Shown here piece by piece: positions 16,403 through 24,102 of a stretch of 64,000 nt of DNA. Position 1 is the stretch's first letter; every line of letters starts with the position of its first letter. Under the pieces are notes generated by a model that was not told the origin of the DNA, searched no databases, and worked only from the letters and a program-made list of their open reading frames with translations. The stretch comes from VRUE01 sp963702575 (GTDB lineage Bacteria; Actinomycetota; Thermoleophilia; Solirubrobacterales; 70-9), in NCBI GenBank assembly GCA_963702575.1, contig CAVPCU010000006.1, forward strand, positions 62,001 to 126,000. The letters run 5' to 3'. The position numbers and the translations under genes are program-made.

Positions 16403-17410
16403 AGGATCTGGGTGGACATGAGCGCTCCTGCTCATGTCTTGGTGCTGCGGCCGATCATCGAGCGGTTGCGGGCGCGGGGGCACGCGGTCGAGATCACCTC
16501 GCGCGACTACGCCCAGACCCAGGCGCTGCTCGAGCTGCACGGGCTCGAGCACACGCCGATCGGCCGCCACGGCGGCGCATCGCGGCTGAGCAAGGCCTAC
16601 CGGCTCGGCGCCCGCACCGCGGCGATGACCCGCTTCGGCCGCGGCCGCTCCTTCGACCTCGCCCTCGCCCACGGCTCCAACGACCTCGCGATAGCCGCCC
16701 GCCTGCTCGGCGTCCCAGAGGCGAACATGCACGACTACGAGTACGCCGTCACCCAGCACCACATCGGCTGCCGGCTCGCCCGCCGGGTGATGTTTCCCGA
16801 CTCGGTTCCGCCCGAGCGCCTGCGCCGCTTCGGCGTCGGCCCGGAGAAGCTCTTCCCCTACCCCGGCCTGAAGGAGGAGTACTACCTCTTCGACTTCGAG
16901 CCCGACCCCGGTGCGCTGGGCAAGCTCGGTGTCGACACCTCGCGGGTGATCGTCATCGTCCGCCCGCCGCCCGACGTCTCGCTCTACCACCGCAAGTCGA
17001 ACCCGCTCTTCCCCAAAGTCCTCACCCGGCTCGGCCGCGACGAGGGGGTGCAGGCGATCGTCCTGCCCCGCACCGCCGCCCAGCGCGAGCTGATCGAGAG
17101 CATGGCGCTGCCCTCGCTGATCGTGCCCCCGGGCGCGGTCGAGGCGCAGAGCCTGATCGCCCTGGCCGACCTCGTCGTCTCCGCCGGCGGCACGATGAAC
17201 CGCGAGGCGGCTGCGCTCGGGACGCCCGTCTACACCACCTACGGCGGCCGCCTCGGCGGCGTCGACGAAGCGCTGATCCGCTCCGGCCGGCTGCGCCCGC
17301 TGACCGACCCGCGGGCGATCGAGCTGGAGAAGCGCTCGGCCGGGGCGACGCCGACGCGGCGGGATCCCGATCCCCTGGTGGAGACGATCCTCGGCACCGT
17401 CGGCGGCTAG
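16400..17410 (+). CDS. DUF354 family protein (glycosyltransferase/epimerase-like fold)
   Basis: A 336-residue member of the DUF354 family, which resembles GT-B glycosyltransferases and UDP-GlcNAc 2-epimerases. It opens MRIWVDMSAPAHVLVLRPII and shows the late donor-site-like segment SLIALADLVVSAGGTMNREAAALGTP split over residues 253-278. No experimental function is assigned to the family. It is followed after 10 bp by a sugar-phosphate transferase, then asparagine synthase and a WecA/MraY-type enzyme, so a step in lipid-linked glycan assembly is likely. Its ATG lies inside a tandem duplication. Confidence 0.8.
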   Translation: MRIWVDMSAPAHVLVLRPIIERLRARGHAVEITSRDYAQTQALLELHGLEHTPIGRHGGASRLSKAYRLGARTAAMTRFGRGRSFDLALAHGSNDLAIAARLLGVPEANMHDYEYAVTQHHIGCRLARRVMFPDSVPPERLRRFGVGPEKLFPYPGLKEEYYLFDFEPDPGALGKLGVDTSRVIVIVRPPPDVSLYHRKSNPLFPKVLTRLGRDEGVQAIVLPRTAAQRELIESMALPSLIVPPGAVEAQSLIALADLVVSAGGTMNREAAALGTPVYTTYGGRLGGVDEALIRSGRLRPLTDPRAIELEKRSAGATPTRRDPDPLVETILGTVGG

Positions 17411-17420
17411 CCTGCCACTC

Positions 17421-18080
17421 ATGTCCGAGCAGCTCGACGCCGGGCTCGAGGAGCTGATCGCGCTCTCCGCCGACGGCGAGTCGCGGCCCGTCGACGCCGT
17501 CCTCCGTGCCCTGGACGTCCTCATCTCGGCTTCGACCCTGGTCGTCCTCTCGCCGTTGCTGGCCCTCACCGCGGCGGCGATCGCGCTCACCTCCGGGCGG
17601 CCTGTCTTCTACCGCGGCGCCCGGGTCGGGCGCGCCGGCGCGCTCTTCCACATGTACAAGTTCCGCACCCTGCGCCGCGATGCCGAGGAGCGCCTCGGTC
17701 CCTATCTCGGCGAGGAGCTCTCGCGCCGCACCGAGCTCGAGGTGACGCGGATCGGGCGGGCGCTGCGGGCGATCCACCTGGACGAGGTGCCGCAGCTCTG
17801 GAACGTCCTCCGGGGCGAGATGGCTGTGGTCGGCCCGCGGCCGATCCGCCCCGCCTTCTTCGCCGAGCTCTGCGAGGACATCCCGCAGTACTGGCAGCGG
17901 CTCGTCGTCCGCCCCGGCGTCACCGGGTTCGCCCAGACGCGGATGACCCGCGAGGAGTCCTGGGCCGACAAGCTCGCCCACGACATGGAGTACATCGCCG
18001 ACCGCTCGGTCGGCCTCTACCTCAGCGTCCTCCTCGCTACCGTCGGCAAGGTCCTCGGCCGCGGCCCGGCGGCCCCCTGA
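17421..18080 (+). CDS. Bacterial sugar transferase (undecaprenyl-phosphate sugar-1-phosphate transferase)
   Basis: A 219-residue protein of the monotopic phosphoglycosyltransferase family (WcaJ/PglC core). One hydrophobic hairpin (ALDVLISASTLVVLSPLLAL) is followed by the catalytic region MYKFRTLRRDAEERLG and by LDEVPQLWNVLRGEMAVVGP then RP. It transfers a sugar-1-phosphate from an NDP-sugar to undecaprenyl phosphate, starting an exopolysaccharide or glycan unit. It has the short catalytic form, without the N-terminal multi-span domain of WcaJ. asnB follows 1 bp later. Confidence 0.9.
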   Translation: MSEQLDAGLEELIALSADGESRPVDAVLRALDVLISASTLVVLSPLLALTAAAIALTSGRPVFYRGARVGRAGALFHMYKFRTLRRDAEERLGPYLGEELSRRTELEVTRIGRALRAIHLDEVPQLWNVLRGEMAVVGPRPIRPAFFAELCEDIPQYWQRLVVRPGVTGFAQTRMTREESWADKLAHDMEYIADRSVGLYLSVLLATVGKVLGRGPAAP

Positions 18081-18081
18081 G

Positions 18082-19938
18082 ATGTGCGGGATCTGCGGAG
18101 TCGCCTCGGTCGAGGCGCCGCCGGACCTCGAGGTCGTGCGGCGGATGAGCGCGCGGCTGGCCCACCGCGGCCCCGACAGCGACGGGCTCTTCCACGCCGA
18201 CGGGGTCGCCCTCGCGGCGCGGCGGCTCTCGATCATCGACCTCGAGGGAGGGACCCAGCCGCTGAGCAACGAGGACGGCAGCGTCGTCGTCGTCCAGAAC
18301 GGCGAGATCTACAACCACCGCGAGCTGCGGGCCGAGCTGGAGCGGAGCGGCCACCGCTTCGCCACCGCCTGCGACACCGAGGTCCTCGCCCACCTCTACG
18401 AGGAGCACGGCGACGGCTTCCTCGAGCGGCTGCGGGGGATGTTCGCGCTGGCCCTCTGGGACGCGAAGCGGCGGCGCCTGCTGCTCGCCCGCGACCGCTT
18501 CGGGATCAAGCCGCTCTACTACGGCGCCAAGGGCGGCGCCCTCAGCTTCGCCTCCGAGCTGAAGGCGATGCTCGAGCAGCCCGGCTTCTCGCGCGCGATA
18601 GATCCCCGCGCGCTCTCCGCCTACCTCGCCTTCAACTCGATCCCGGCGCCGCTGACGATCTTCGCCGCGGCGCGCAAGCTGCCCCCCGGCTCGATGCTCG
18701 CCTGGCACGACGGCGAGCTGAGCGAGTCGCGCTACGCGCGCCCGCGCCCGCTGCCGGCCGCCGAGGTGCGGCGCGGGCCCGAGGATGCGCTCGCCGCCGA
18801 GCTGCGCGAGACGCTCGCCGACTCGGTTCGCGCCCACCTCGTCGCCGACGTCCCGGTCGGCGTGCTGCTCTCCGGCGGGGTCGACTCCGCCGGCCTCACG
18901 GCGCTCGCCGCGGCGGAGAGCGGGGTGGGGGTGAAGACCTTCTCGATCGGCTTCGAGGAGGGCAGCTTCGACGAGCTCGAGCGCGCCCGCCTGGTAGCCG
19001 AGCGATATCGCACCGAGCACCACGAGCTGGTGCTGCGCCCCGACGCCGCCGAGCTCCTGCCCGAACTCGTCGGCGCCTTCGACGAGCCCTTCGGCGACTC
19101 CTCCGCGGTGCCGACCTACCTGGTCTCGCGGCTGGCTGCCGGCGAGGTCAAGGTCGCCCTCTCCGGCGAGGGCGGCGACGAGCTCTTCGGCGGCTACTAC
19201 ACCTACGTTGCCGACCTGCTGGCGCCGCGCCTCGGCGGCCTCGCCGCGCTGGCGGCGCCGCTGGTCGAGGCGCTGCCGAGCTCCGACCGCAAGGTCAGCT
19301 TCGACTACAAAGCCAAGCGCTTCGTCCGCGCCGCCCGCCTGCCGGCGCTCGAGCGCCACCACGCCTGGAAGGAGATCTTCGCCGCCGATCGCCGCGCGGC
19401 CCTGCTCGGGGCGCGCGACCCGGGCTGGGACCCGGTGGACGTCTATCGCGAGCGTTATGCGGAGACGGAGGGGGCCGAGCCGCTTGCCCGCCTGCAGGAC
19501 GTCGACCTCGGCATCTACCTGGTCGACGACCTGCTGGTCAAGACCGACCGCTCGAGCATGGCCCACTCGCTCGAGCTGCGCGTCCCCTTCCTCGACAACC
19601 GCGTCGCCGACTTCGCGCTTGGCTTGGCGACGCCGCTGAAGGTGCGCCGCCTGGCGAAGAAGCGGCTGCTGCGCGAGGCATTGGCGCCGCTGCTGCCGGC
19701 GGAGATCCTGCGCGCGCCGAAGCAGGGCTTCTCGATCCCGCTCGCCGGCTGGTTGCGCGGCCCGCTGCTGCCCTTTGCCCGCGAGGTGCTCTCGCCGGCG
19801 ACGCTGGCGCGGCAGGGCTGCCTCGACCCGGCGGCGGTGACGCCGCTGCTCGAGCGCCATTGCTCTGGGCGCGAAGACCTCAGCCGCCAGCTCTGGGGGT
19901 TGATGGCGTTCACCCTCTGGCACGACCGCTATATCTAG
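18082..19938 (+). CDS. asnB: Asparagine synthase (glutamine-hydrolysing)
   Basis: A 618-residue class II amidotransferase. Cys2 of MCGICGVAS is the glutaminase nucleophile after Met removal. The N-terminal domain has RLAHRGPDS and VQNGEIYNH. The synthetase domain has the ATP pyrophosphatase loop LLSGGVDSAGL (SGGVDS at about 264-269). It amidates aspartate, or in polysaccharide loci possibly another carboxylate such as a uronic acid. Here it lies between a sugar-phosphate transferase and a WecA-type enzyme, which makes glycan amidation a reasonable alternative to amino-acid synthesis. Confidence 0.93.
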   Translation: MCGICGVASVEAPPDLEVVRRMSARLAHRGPDSDGLFHADGVALAARRLSIIDLEGGTQPLSNEDGSVVVVQNGEIYNHRELRAELERSGHRFATACDTEVLAHLYEEHGDGFLERLRGMFALALWDAKRRRLLLARDRFGIKPLYYGAKGGALSFASELKAMLEQPGFSRAIDPRALSAYLAFNSIPAPLTIFAAARKLPPGSMLAWHDGELSESRYARPRPLPAAEVRRGPEDALAAELRETLADSVRAHLVADVPVGVLLSGGVDSAGLTALAAAESGVGVKTFSIGFEEGSFDELERARLVAERYRTEHHELVLRPDAAELLPELVGAFDEPFGDSSAVPTYLVSRLAAGEVKVALSGEGGDELFGGYYTYVADLLAPRLGGLAALAAPLVEALPSSDRKVSFDYKAKRFVRAARLPALERHHAWKEIFAADRRAALLGARDPGWDPVDVYRERYAETEGAEPLARLQDVDLGIYLVDDLLVKTDRSSMAHSLELRVPFLDNRVADFALGLATPLKVRRLAKKRLLREALAPLLPAEILRAPKQGFSIPLAGWLRGPLLPFAREVLSPATLARQGCLDPAAVTPLLERHCSGREDLSRQLWGLMAFTLWHDRYI

Positions 19939-19959
19939 GCCGCGAGCTAGCCTGCGGCG

Positions 19960-21234
19960 ATGCCAAGCAGCCTCGATGCGCTCCTGGCGTTCCTGCTCGC
20001 CGGGCTGGTGACGCTCCTCCTCGTCCCGCCGACGATCCGCCTCGCCCGCCGGGTGGGGGCGATCGACATGCCCAACGCGCGCTCGCTGCACGAGGTGCCG
20101 ACGCCGAAGCTCGGCGGCCTGGCGATCCTCGCCGGAGCGCTGGTCGCCGCGCTGATCTGGCTGCCCTGGGACGCCGAGACGCGGACGATCCTGATCGGCG
20201 CGGTGGCGATCGCGCTGGTCGGCTTCCTCGACGACGTCTACGAGCTGAACGCTGCGACGAAGCTGCTCGGGCAGACTGCCGCGGTGATCATCCCGGTGAC
20301 GGCCGGGGTCACGGTCGCGAGCTTCACCTTCCCCTTCCTCGGCCAGGTCAACCCGGGGACCGTCCACCTGATCGGCCTGCCGGGCAACGGCGCGATCGAC
20401 CTCGGTGACGTCGGCACGGTGATCGGCATCGTCGCGGTGATCAACGTGATCAACCTGATCGACGGGGTCGACGGCCTGGCGGCTGGCGTCTGCGCGATCT
20501 CGGCCGTGACCCTGGCCGTGATCGCCCTCTCGCTCGAACGCAACGCCGCCGGCGTGCTGGCGGCGCTGACCGCCGGCGCCGCGATCGGCTTCCTCCGCCA
20601 CGGCTTCCCTCCAGCGAGCACCTTCATGGGGGACACCGGTTCCAACCTGCTCGGCTACCTGCTCGGCGTGGTGGCCGTGCAGGGCGCGCTCAAGACCAAC
20701 GCCGTGATCGCCCTCTTCCTGCCGTTGATCATCCTCACGGTGCCGATCCTCGACACCGGCTTCGTCGTCGCCAAGCGGCTCAAGTACCGGCGCCCGATCT
20801 ACCGCGCCGACCGCTGGCACTTCCACCACCGGATGGCGAACATCGGCTTCTCGCAGCGCCGCACCCTCGCCTACCTCTACGGCTGGACGTTGGTGATGGC
20901 GCTGTTGGCGCTCGCCCTGCGCTTCGTCCCCTACAGCGACAACCACGGCCACTTCGACGTCTTCTGGACCGCGGTGATGGCCTTCTGCGGGCTGCTCGCG
21001 ATCGCCGCCAGCGTCTACCTGGTCGACGTGCTCGAGATCCTCGGCCTGCGCCGGGTGCGGCTGCGCCAGCTGGTCAGCGTCCGCCGCGACGCCGGTCGGC
21101 CGGTCCCGGCTCCCGCCGAGGTCGACCTCGCGGTCGCGCGCGAGCTCGACACCGGCGCCTTCCCGGCGATCGACCCCGAGACCGGCGAGTTCGAGGCCGT
21201 AGATCCGATCGACGGGCCGGAAACGTCCATATAG
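19960..21234 (+). CDS. Undecaprenyl-phosphate GlcNAc-1-phosphate transferase-like (MraY/WecA family)
   Basis: A 424-residue polytopic membrane protein with about ten to eleven membrane segments. MraY/WecA catalytic motifs are present: VPTPKLGGLAIL, the acidic pair in LVGFLDDVYELN, NVINLIDGVDGLA, FMGDTGSNLLGYLLG, and the cytoplasmic His motif HFHHRMANIGFS that marks the WecA/TagO branch. It attaches HexNAc-1-phosphate to undecaprenyl phosphate for teichoic-acid, arabinogalactan or other cell-surface polymers. A hydrophilic C-terminal extension of about 50 residues follows the last span. The stop codon lies in the loop of a perfect hairpin. Confidence 0.9.
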   Translation: MPSSLDALLAFLLAGLVTLLLVPPTIRLARRVGAIDMPNARSLHEVPTPKLGGLAILAGALVAALIWLPWDAETRTILIGAVAIALVGFLDDVYELNAATKLLGQTAAVIIPVTAGVTVASFTFPFLGQVNPGTVHLIGLPGNGAIDLGDVGTVIGIVAVINVINLIDGVDGLAAGVCAISAVTLAVIALSLERNAAGVLAALTAGAAIGFLRHGFPPASTFMGDTGSNLLGYLLGVVAVQGALKTNAVIALFLPLIILTVPILDTGFVVAKRLKYRRPIYRADRWHFHHRMANIGFSQRRTLAYLYGWTLVMALLALALRFVPYSDNHGHFDVFWTAVMAFCGLLAIAASVYLVDVLEILGLRRVRLRQLVSVRRDAGRPVPAPAEVDLAVARELDTGAFPAIDPETGEFEAVDPIDGPETSI

Positions 21235-21253
21235 CGGACGTTTCCGGCCCGTC
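21211..21253. terminator. Perfect 18-bp hairpin over the stop codon
   Basis: GACGGGCCGGAAACGTCC (21211-21228) and GGACGTTTCCGGCCCGTC (21236-21253) are perfectly complementary around a 7-base loop, ATATAGC. The loop contains the TAG stop of the upstream gene. No T-tract follows. It separates the glycan genes from the atp operon and probably terminates transcription or protects the 3' end. Confidence 0.65.
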
Positions 21254-21333
21254 GGCGGCGGAAAAGCGCTTGTGCGGCGTTGTTACAACCGGCACGAACT
21301 GGCTCTAGAAAGCGGATCGTCGGCCCTTTGGGA

Positions 21334-21339
21334 TATAGT
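21334..21339 (+). promoter_or_regulatory. Possible -10 box of the atp operon
   Basis: TATAGT in GGGATATAGTCGC is the best -10-like hexamer in the gap between the hairpin and the first atp-operon gene (start 21386). No convincing -35 hexamer is seen 16-18 bp upstream. Confidence 0.3.
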
Positions 21340-21385
21340 CGCTCATCCGCTCGCTCCCCCTGAGATGGGGCGCTTTTGCGGACTT

Positions 21386-21766
21386 ATGTCTCCTCCCAAG
21401 CACGTCGACCTACTGTTGCTGGCCGTCGCCCTTGTCGTGTTCGCGATCGGCGGGCTGCCCCTGCTCGGCTACGCCGTGGCCGCTGCGGTCTGGCTCGCCC
21501 AGCGCGGGATCCAGGTGCTGGCCTCGCGCCGCGCCGGCGAGGATCTCGCCCAGGGCAACCGCCAGCGGGCGATGGGCACGGTCGCCGCGACGACGCTGGG
21601 ACGCGTCTGGCTGATGGCGACCGCGGTGCTCCTGGTCGGCATCGCCGATCGCGAATCGGGCCTGGCGGCGGCGCTGCTGCTCCTCGCGCTCTTCACCGTC
21701 TCCTTCGCCGCCCAGGGGGTCGCCTACCTGCTCGAGCCGGACGGACAGGGGGTCAAGGCGCGATGA
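21386..21766 (+). CDS. Small membrane protein at the head of the atp operon (AtpI-like position)
   Basis: A 126-residue protein from ATG 21386 (MSPPKHVDLLLLAVALVVFA). It has about four hydrophobic segments with a short basic loop, ASRRAGEDLAQGNRQRAMG, in the middle. Position and topology match the poorly conserved AtpI/subunit I or I-like proteins that precede atpB and help c-ring assembly or Mg2+ uptake. I see no diagnostic motif, so the assignment rests on position. The frame is open further upstream to 21272, but that extension is not hydrophobic. Its TGA overlaps the atpB ATG (ATGA), so translation is coupled. Confidence 0.65.
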   Translation: MSPPKHVDLLLLAVALVVFAIGGLPLLGYAVAAAVWLAQRGIQVLASRRAGEDLAQGNRQRAMGTVAATTLGRVWLMATAVLLVGIADRESGLAAALLLLALFTVSFAAQGVAYLLEPDGQGVKAR

Positions 21767-22671
21767 AGACGAAGACCAAAGTCCTCATCGGCTTCGGCGT
21801 CTACTTCGCGATCGCGATCCTGATGCTGTTGATCTTCGGCAGCTCGGGCAAGAACGAAGCCTTCAAGCCGCAGAACGAGTTCAAGCTCGAAGCCTGGATC
21901 CCGATCCACCTTGGCAGCCTCGACCTCAGCATCAACAAGGCGGTCCTCTATCTGGCGCTGACGAGCGCGCTGACGATCGCGACGATGATCTGGATCGCGC
22001 GCCGCATGCAGCAGAAGCCCAACCGCGTGCAGACCGCGGTCGAGGTCGCCTACGACCTGGCGAAGAACAACATCACCGGCGGCAACCTCGAGGCGCGCGA
22101 GGCGGCGCGCTGGTTCCCCTTCATCGCCGGCCTCTTCTTCTTCATCTGGTTCTCCAACATGCTCGGCTTCCTGCCGCTGCCGACCAACACCGAGCACGAG
22201 ATCACGGTCTTCGGCCTCGAAATCCCCGCCTTCGCGATCTACGCGGCGACGGCGAACATCTCGATCCCGCTCATCCTCACCCTCGTCGTCTGGCTCTCCT
22301 ACCACGTCGAAGGCATCCGCTCGAAGGGCTTCTTCGCCTACTTCGCCAGCTGGCTTCCCCCGGGGCTCGGGAACATGAGCCCGTTCGGCAAGGCGGCGAT
22401 CTTCCTGATCGAGGTGATCTCGCACTTCGTCCGGTTGATCTCGCTCTCCGTCCGTCTCTTCGCCAACATCCTCGCCGGCCACCTGCTGCTGCTCTTCATG
22501 GGCGGTGGCCTCGCCGTGCTGCTCGGCATCGCCGCGCTCGGCGCCCTCACCTTCCCGCTGGCCTTCGTCTTCTTCATCTTCGAGGTCGGCTTGGTAGCGA
22601 CCCTGCAGGCATTCATCTTCTCCACGCTCAGCGCCATCTACATCGGCGGAGCGACCTCCGCAACCCACTAG
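21763..22671 (+). CDS. atpB: ATP synthase F0 subunit a
   Basis: A 302-residue membrane protein forming the proton half-channels beside the c-ring. The essential arginine is in LISLSVRLFANILAGHLLL near residue 231; the last helices carry GLVATLQAFIFSTLSAIYIG. It has five to six membrane spans and a hydrophilic N-terminus. The ATG (21763) overlaps the preceding stop, which sets this start. atpE follows after a ribosome-binding site (AAAAGGAGC). Confidence 0.96.
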   Translation: MKTKTKVLIGFGVYFAIAILMLLIFGSSGKNEAFKPQNEFKLEAWIPIHLGSLDLSINKAVLYLALTSALTIATMIWIARRMQQKPNRVQTAVEVAYDLAKNNITGGNLEAREAARWFPFIAGLFFFIWFSNMLGFLPLPTNTEHEITVFGLEIPAFAIYAATANISIPLILTLVVWLSYHVEGIRSKGFFAYFASWLPPGLGNMSPFGKAAIFLIEVISHFVRLISLSVRLFANILAGHLLLLFMGGGLAVLLGIAALGALTFPLAFVFFIFEVGLVATLQAFIFSTLSAIYIGGATSATH

Positions 22672-22692
22672 AAAAGGAGCACTGTTCTCACC

Positions 22693-22962
22693 ATGGATCT
22701 GACCCCCCTCGCCGCGGCTGGTGCCGAAGAAGGCATCAAGAGCGCCGGCAAAGCGATCGCCCTCGGCGTCGGCGCCGGCCTCGGCTCGATCGGCGCCGGC
22801 ATCGGCGTCGGCTTCATCTTCGGCAAGGAGATCGAGTCGGTCGCCCGCCAGCCGGAGATGAAAAGCGAGCTCGAAAGCATCCGCTGGCTCGGCTTCGCGC
22901 TGACCGAGGCGGTCGCCTTCTACACCTTCATCTTCGGCCTGATCGCCTTCTTCCTCTCGTAG
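22693..22962 (+). CDS. atpE: ATP synthase F0 subunit c
   Basis: An 89-residue helical hairpin. The first helix is Gly-rich (LGVGAGLGSIGAGIGVGFI), the loop is GKEIESVARQPEM, and the proton-carrying Glu72 is in FALTEAVAFYTFI. I see no sodium-binding signature in helix 1, so proton coupling is expected. The N-terminus has about ten extra residues (MDLTPLAAAGAEEG) before the first helix. It is preceded by a strong AGGAG ribosome-binding site, as is usual for this most abundant subunit. Confidence 0.97.
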   Translation: MDLTPLAAAGAEEGIKSAGKAIALGVGAGLGSIGAGIGVGFIFGKEIESVARQPEMKSELESIRWLGFALTEAVAFYTFIFGLIAFFLS

Positions 22963-22964
22963 GG

Positions 22965-23534
22965 ATGACGGCCCTCAGCCTGATAGCCGCGGCGCCGCTT
23001 GCCGCCGAGGAAAGCGGCGGCAGCTTCCTGGTCTCGCCGGGTCTCGGCCTGATGATCTGGACGCTGGTGCTCTTCCTCTTCACCATGTGGGTGCTGAGCA
23101 AGGTCGCCTTCCCGAAGATCCAGGAGGCGCTCGACAAGCGGGCGAAGACGATCGCCGACTCGATCGAGGCGGCCGAGCGGCAGCGCCGGGAATCGGACGA
23201 GCTGCTCGAGGAGTACCGCCAGCGGCTCGCCGAGGCGCGCGAGCAGGCCGACGACATCATGGCGCGGGCGCGCAAGGCGGCCGAGACCGCCGAGGCCGAG
23301 GCGACGAGCGCCGGCAAGGAGAAACGCGAGGAGCTGGTCGCTGCGGCCAAGCGCGACATCGAAGCCGAGACGCGGCGCTCGCTCGAGCAGATCCGCAAGG
23401 AGGTCGCCGACCTGACCGTGCTCGCGACCGAGAAGGTGACGCGCAAGGCGCTCAGCGCCGAGGACCAGCGCCGCCTGGTCGAGGAGGCGCTCAGCGAGGT
23501 CGACTTCAGCGCCCTCTCGGGGGCGGAGAGCTAG
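22965..23534 (+). CDS. atpF: ATP synthase F0 subunit b
   Basis: A 189-residue peripheral-stalk subunit. There is an N-terminal hydrophobic anchor (PGLGLMIWTLVLFLFTMWVL), then a long charged helix with coiled-coil character (KRAKTIADSIEAAERQRRES onward) reaching up to F1 and contacting subunit delta. The start is 2 bp after the atpE stop. Length and layout are normal, and there is no b-delta fusion of the mycobacterial kind. Confidence 0.95.
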   Translation: MTALSLIAAAPLAAEESGGSFLVSPGLGLMIWTLVLFLFTMWVLSKVAFPKIQEALDKRAKTIADSIEAAERQRRESDELLEEYRQRLAEAREQADDIMARARKAAETAEAEATSAGKEKREELVAAAKRDIEAETRRSLEQIRKEVADLTVLATEKVTRKALSAEDQRRLVEEALSEVDFSALSGAES

Positions 23535-23536
23535 CG

Positions 23537-24064
23537 ATGGCCGAGGCGGCTCATGTGTACGCGGAGGCGCTCTTCGAGGTCGCCCGCGACAAGGGCAGGC
23601 TCGACGCGATCGGCGCCGACCTCGACCAGTTCGCCGACGCCGTCGCGGCGAGCCGCGAGATGCAGGTCTTCCTCTTCAGCCCGCACTTCACCTCGGCCGA
23701 GAAGGTCGCGGGCCTGCGCCGCGCGGTGAGCGGCACCGACCCGGAGTTGGTCAACTTCCTCGAGCTGCTGGTCGAGAAGCACCGCATGACGGAGGTCTTC
23801 CGCATCCGCCGCGAGTTCGACGGGCTGTGGAAGAAGGAGAACAAGCTCATCGACGTGACCGTGACCAGCGCGGTCGAGCTCGACCCGGCCGTGGTGGCCA
23901 GGGTCGGCGAGGAGATCGAGCGCCAGACCGGCCAGAGGGTCGAGCTGGCCAGCCGTGTCGACGGAGAGATCCTCGGCGGCATCGTCCTGCAGGTCGGCAA
24001 CATGGTGCTCGACGCGAGCATCCGCAGCCGCCTGGAGAAACTTCGACAAAGCGTCGCCGCATGA
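23537..24064 (+). CDS. atpH: ATP synthase F1 subunit delta
   Basis: A 175-residue OSCP/delta protein that ties the b stalk to the top of F1. It starts MAEAAHVYAEALFEVARDKG. The C-terminal family signature is VDGEILGGIVLQVGNMVLDA then SIRSRLEKLR. The start is 2 bp after the atpF stop. The TGA stop (24062-24064) overlaps the ATG of a 13-codon frame that leads into atpA. Confidence 0.95.
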   Translation: MAEAAHVYAEALFEVARDKGRLDAIGADLDQFADAVAASREMQVFLFSPHFTSAEKVAGLRRAVSGTDPELVNFLELLVEKHRMTEVFRIRREFDGLWKKENKLIDVTVTSAVELDPAVVARVGEEIERQTGQRVELASRVDGEILGGIVLQVGNMVLDASIRSRLEKLRQSVAA

Positions 24065-24102
24065 ACAAACGAACGATTCGCGATGAGGAGAGACTGACTT
24101 AA
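24061..24102 (+). CDS. Possible 13-codon linking ORF between atpH and atpA
   Basis: ATG at 24061 overlaps the atpH stop (ATGA). The frame encodes MNKRTIRDEERLT and stops with TAA that overlaps the atpA ATG (TAATG, 24100-24104). It contains the GAGGAG ribosome-binding site used for atpA. It could keep ribosomes moving from atpH into atpA, or be chance. Confidence 0.3.
   Translation: MNKRTIRDEERLT

Noticed and set aside
21272..21385. Longer N-terminus for the first atp-operon gene
   Set aside because: The added 38 residues are hydrophilic and cover the likely promoter region; ATG 21386 begins directly before the first membrane segment.
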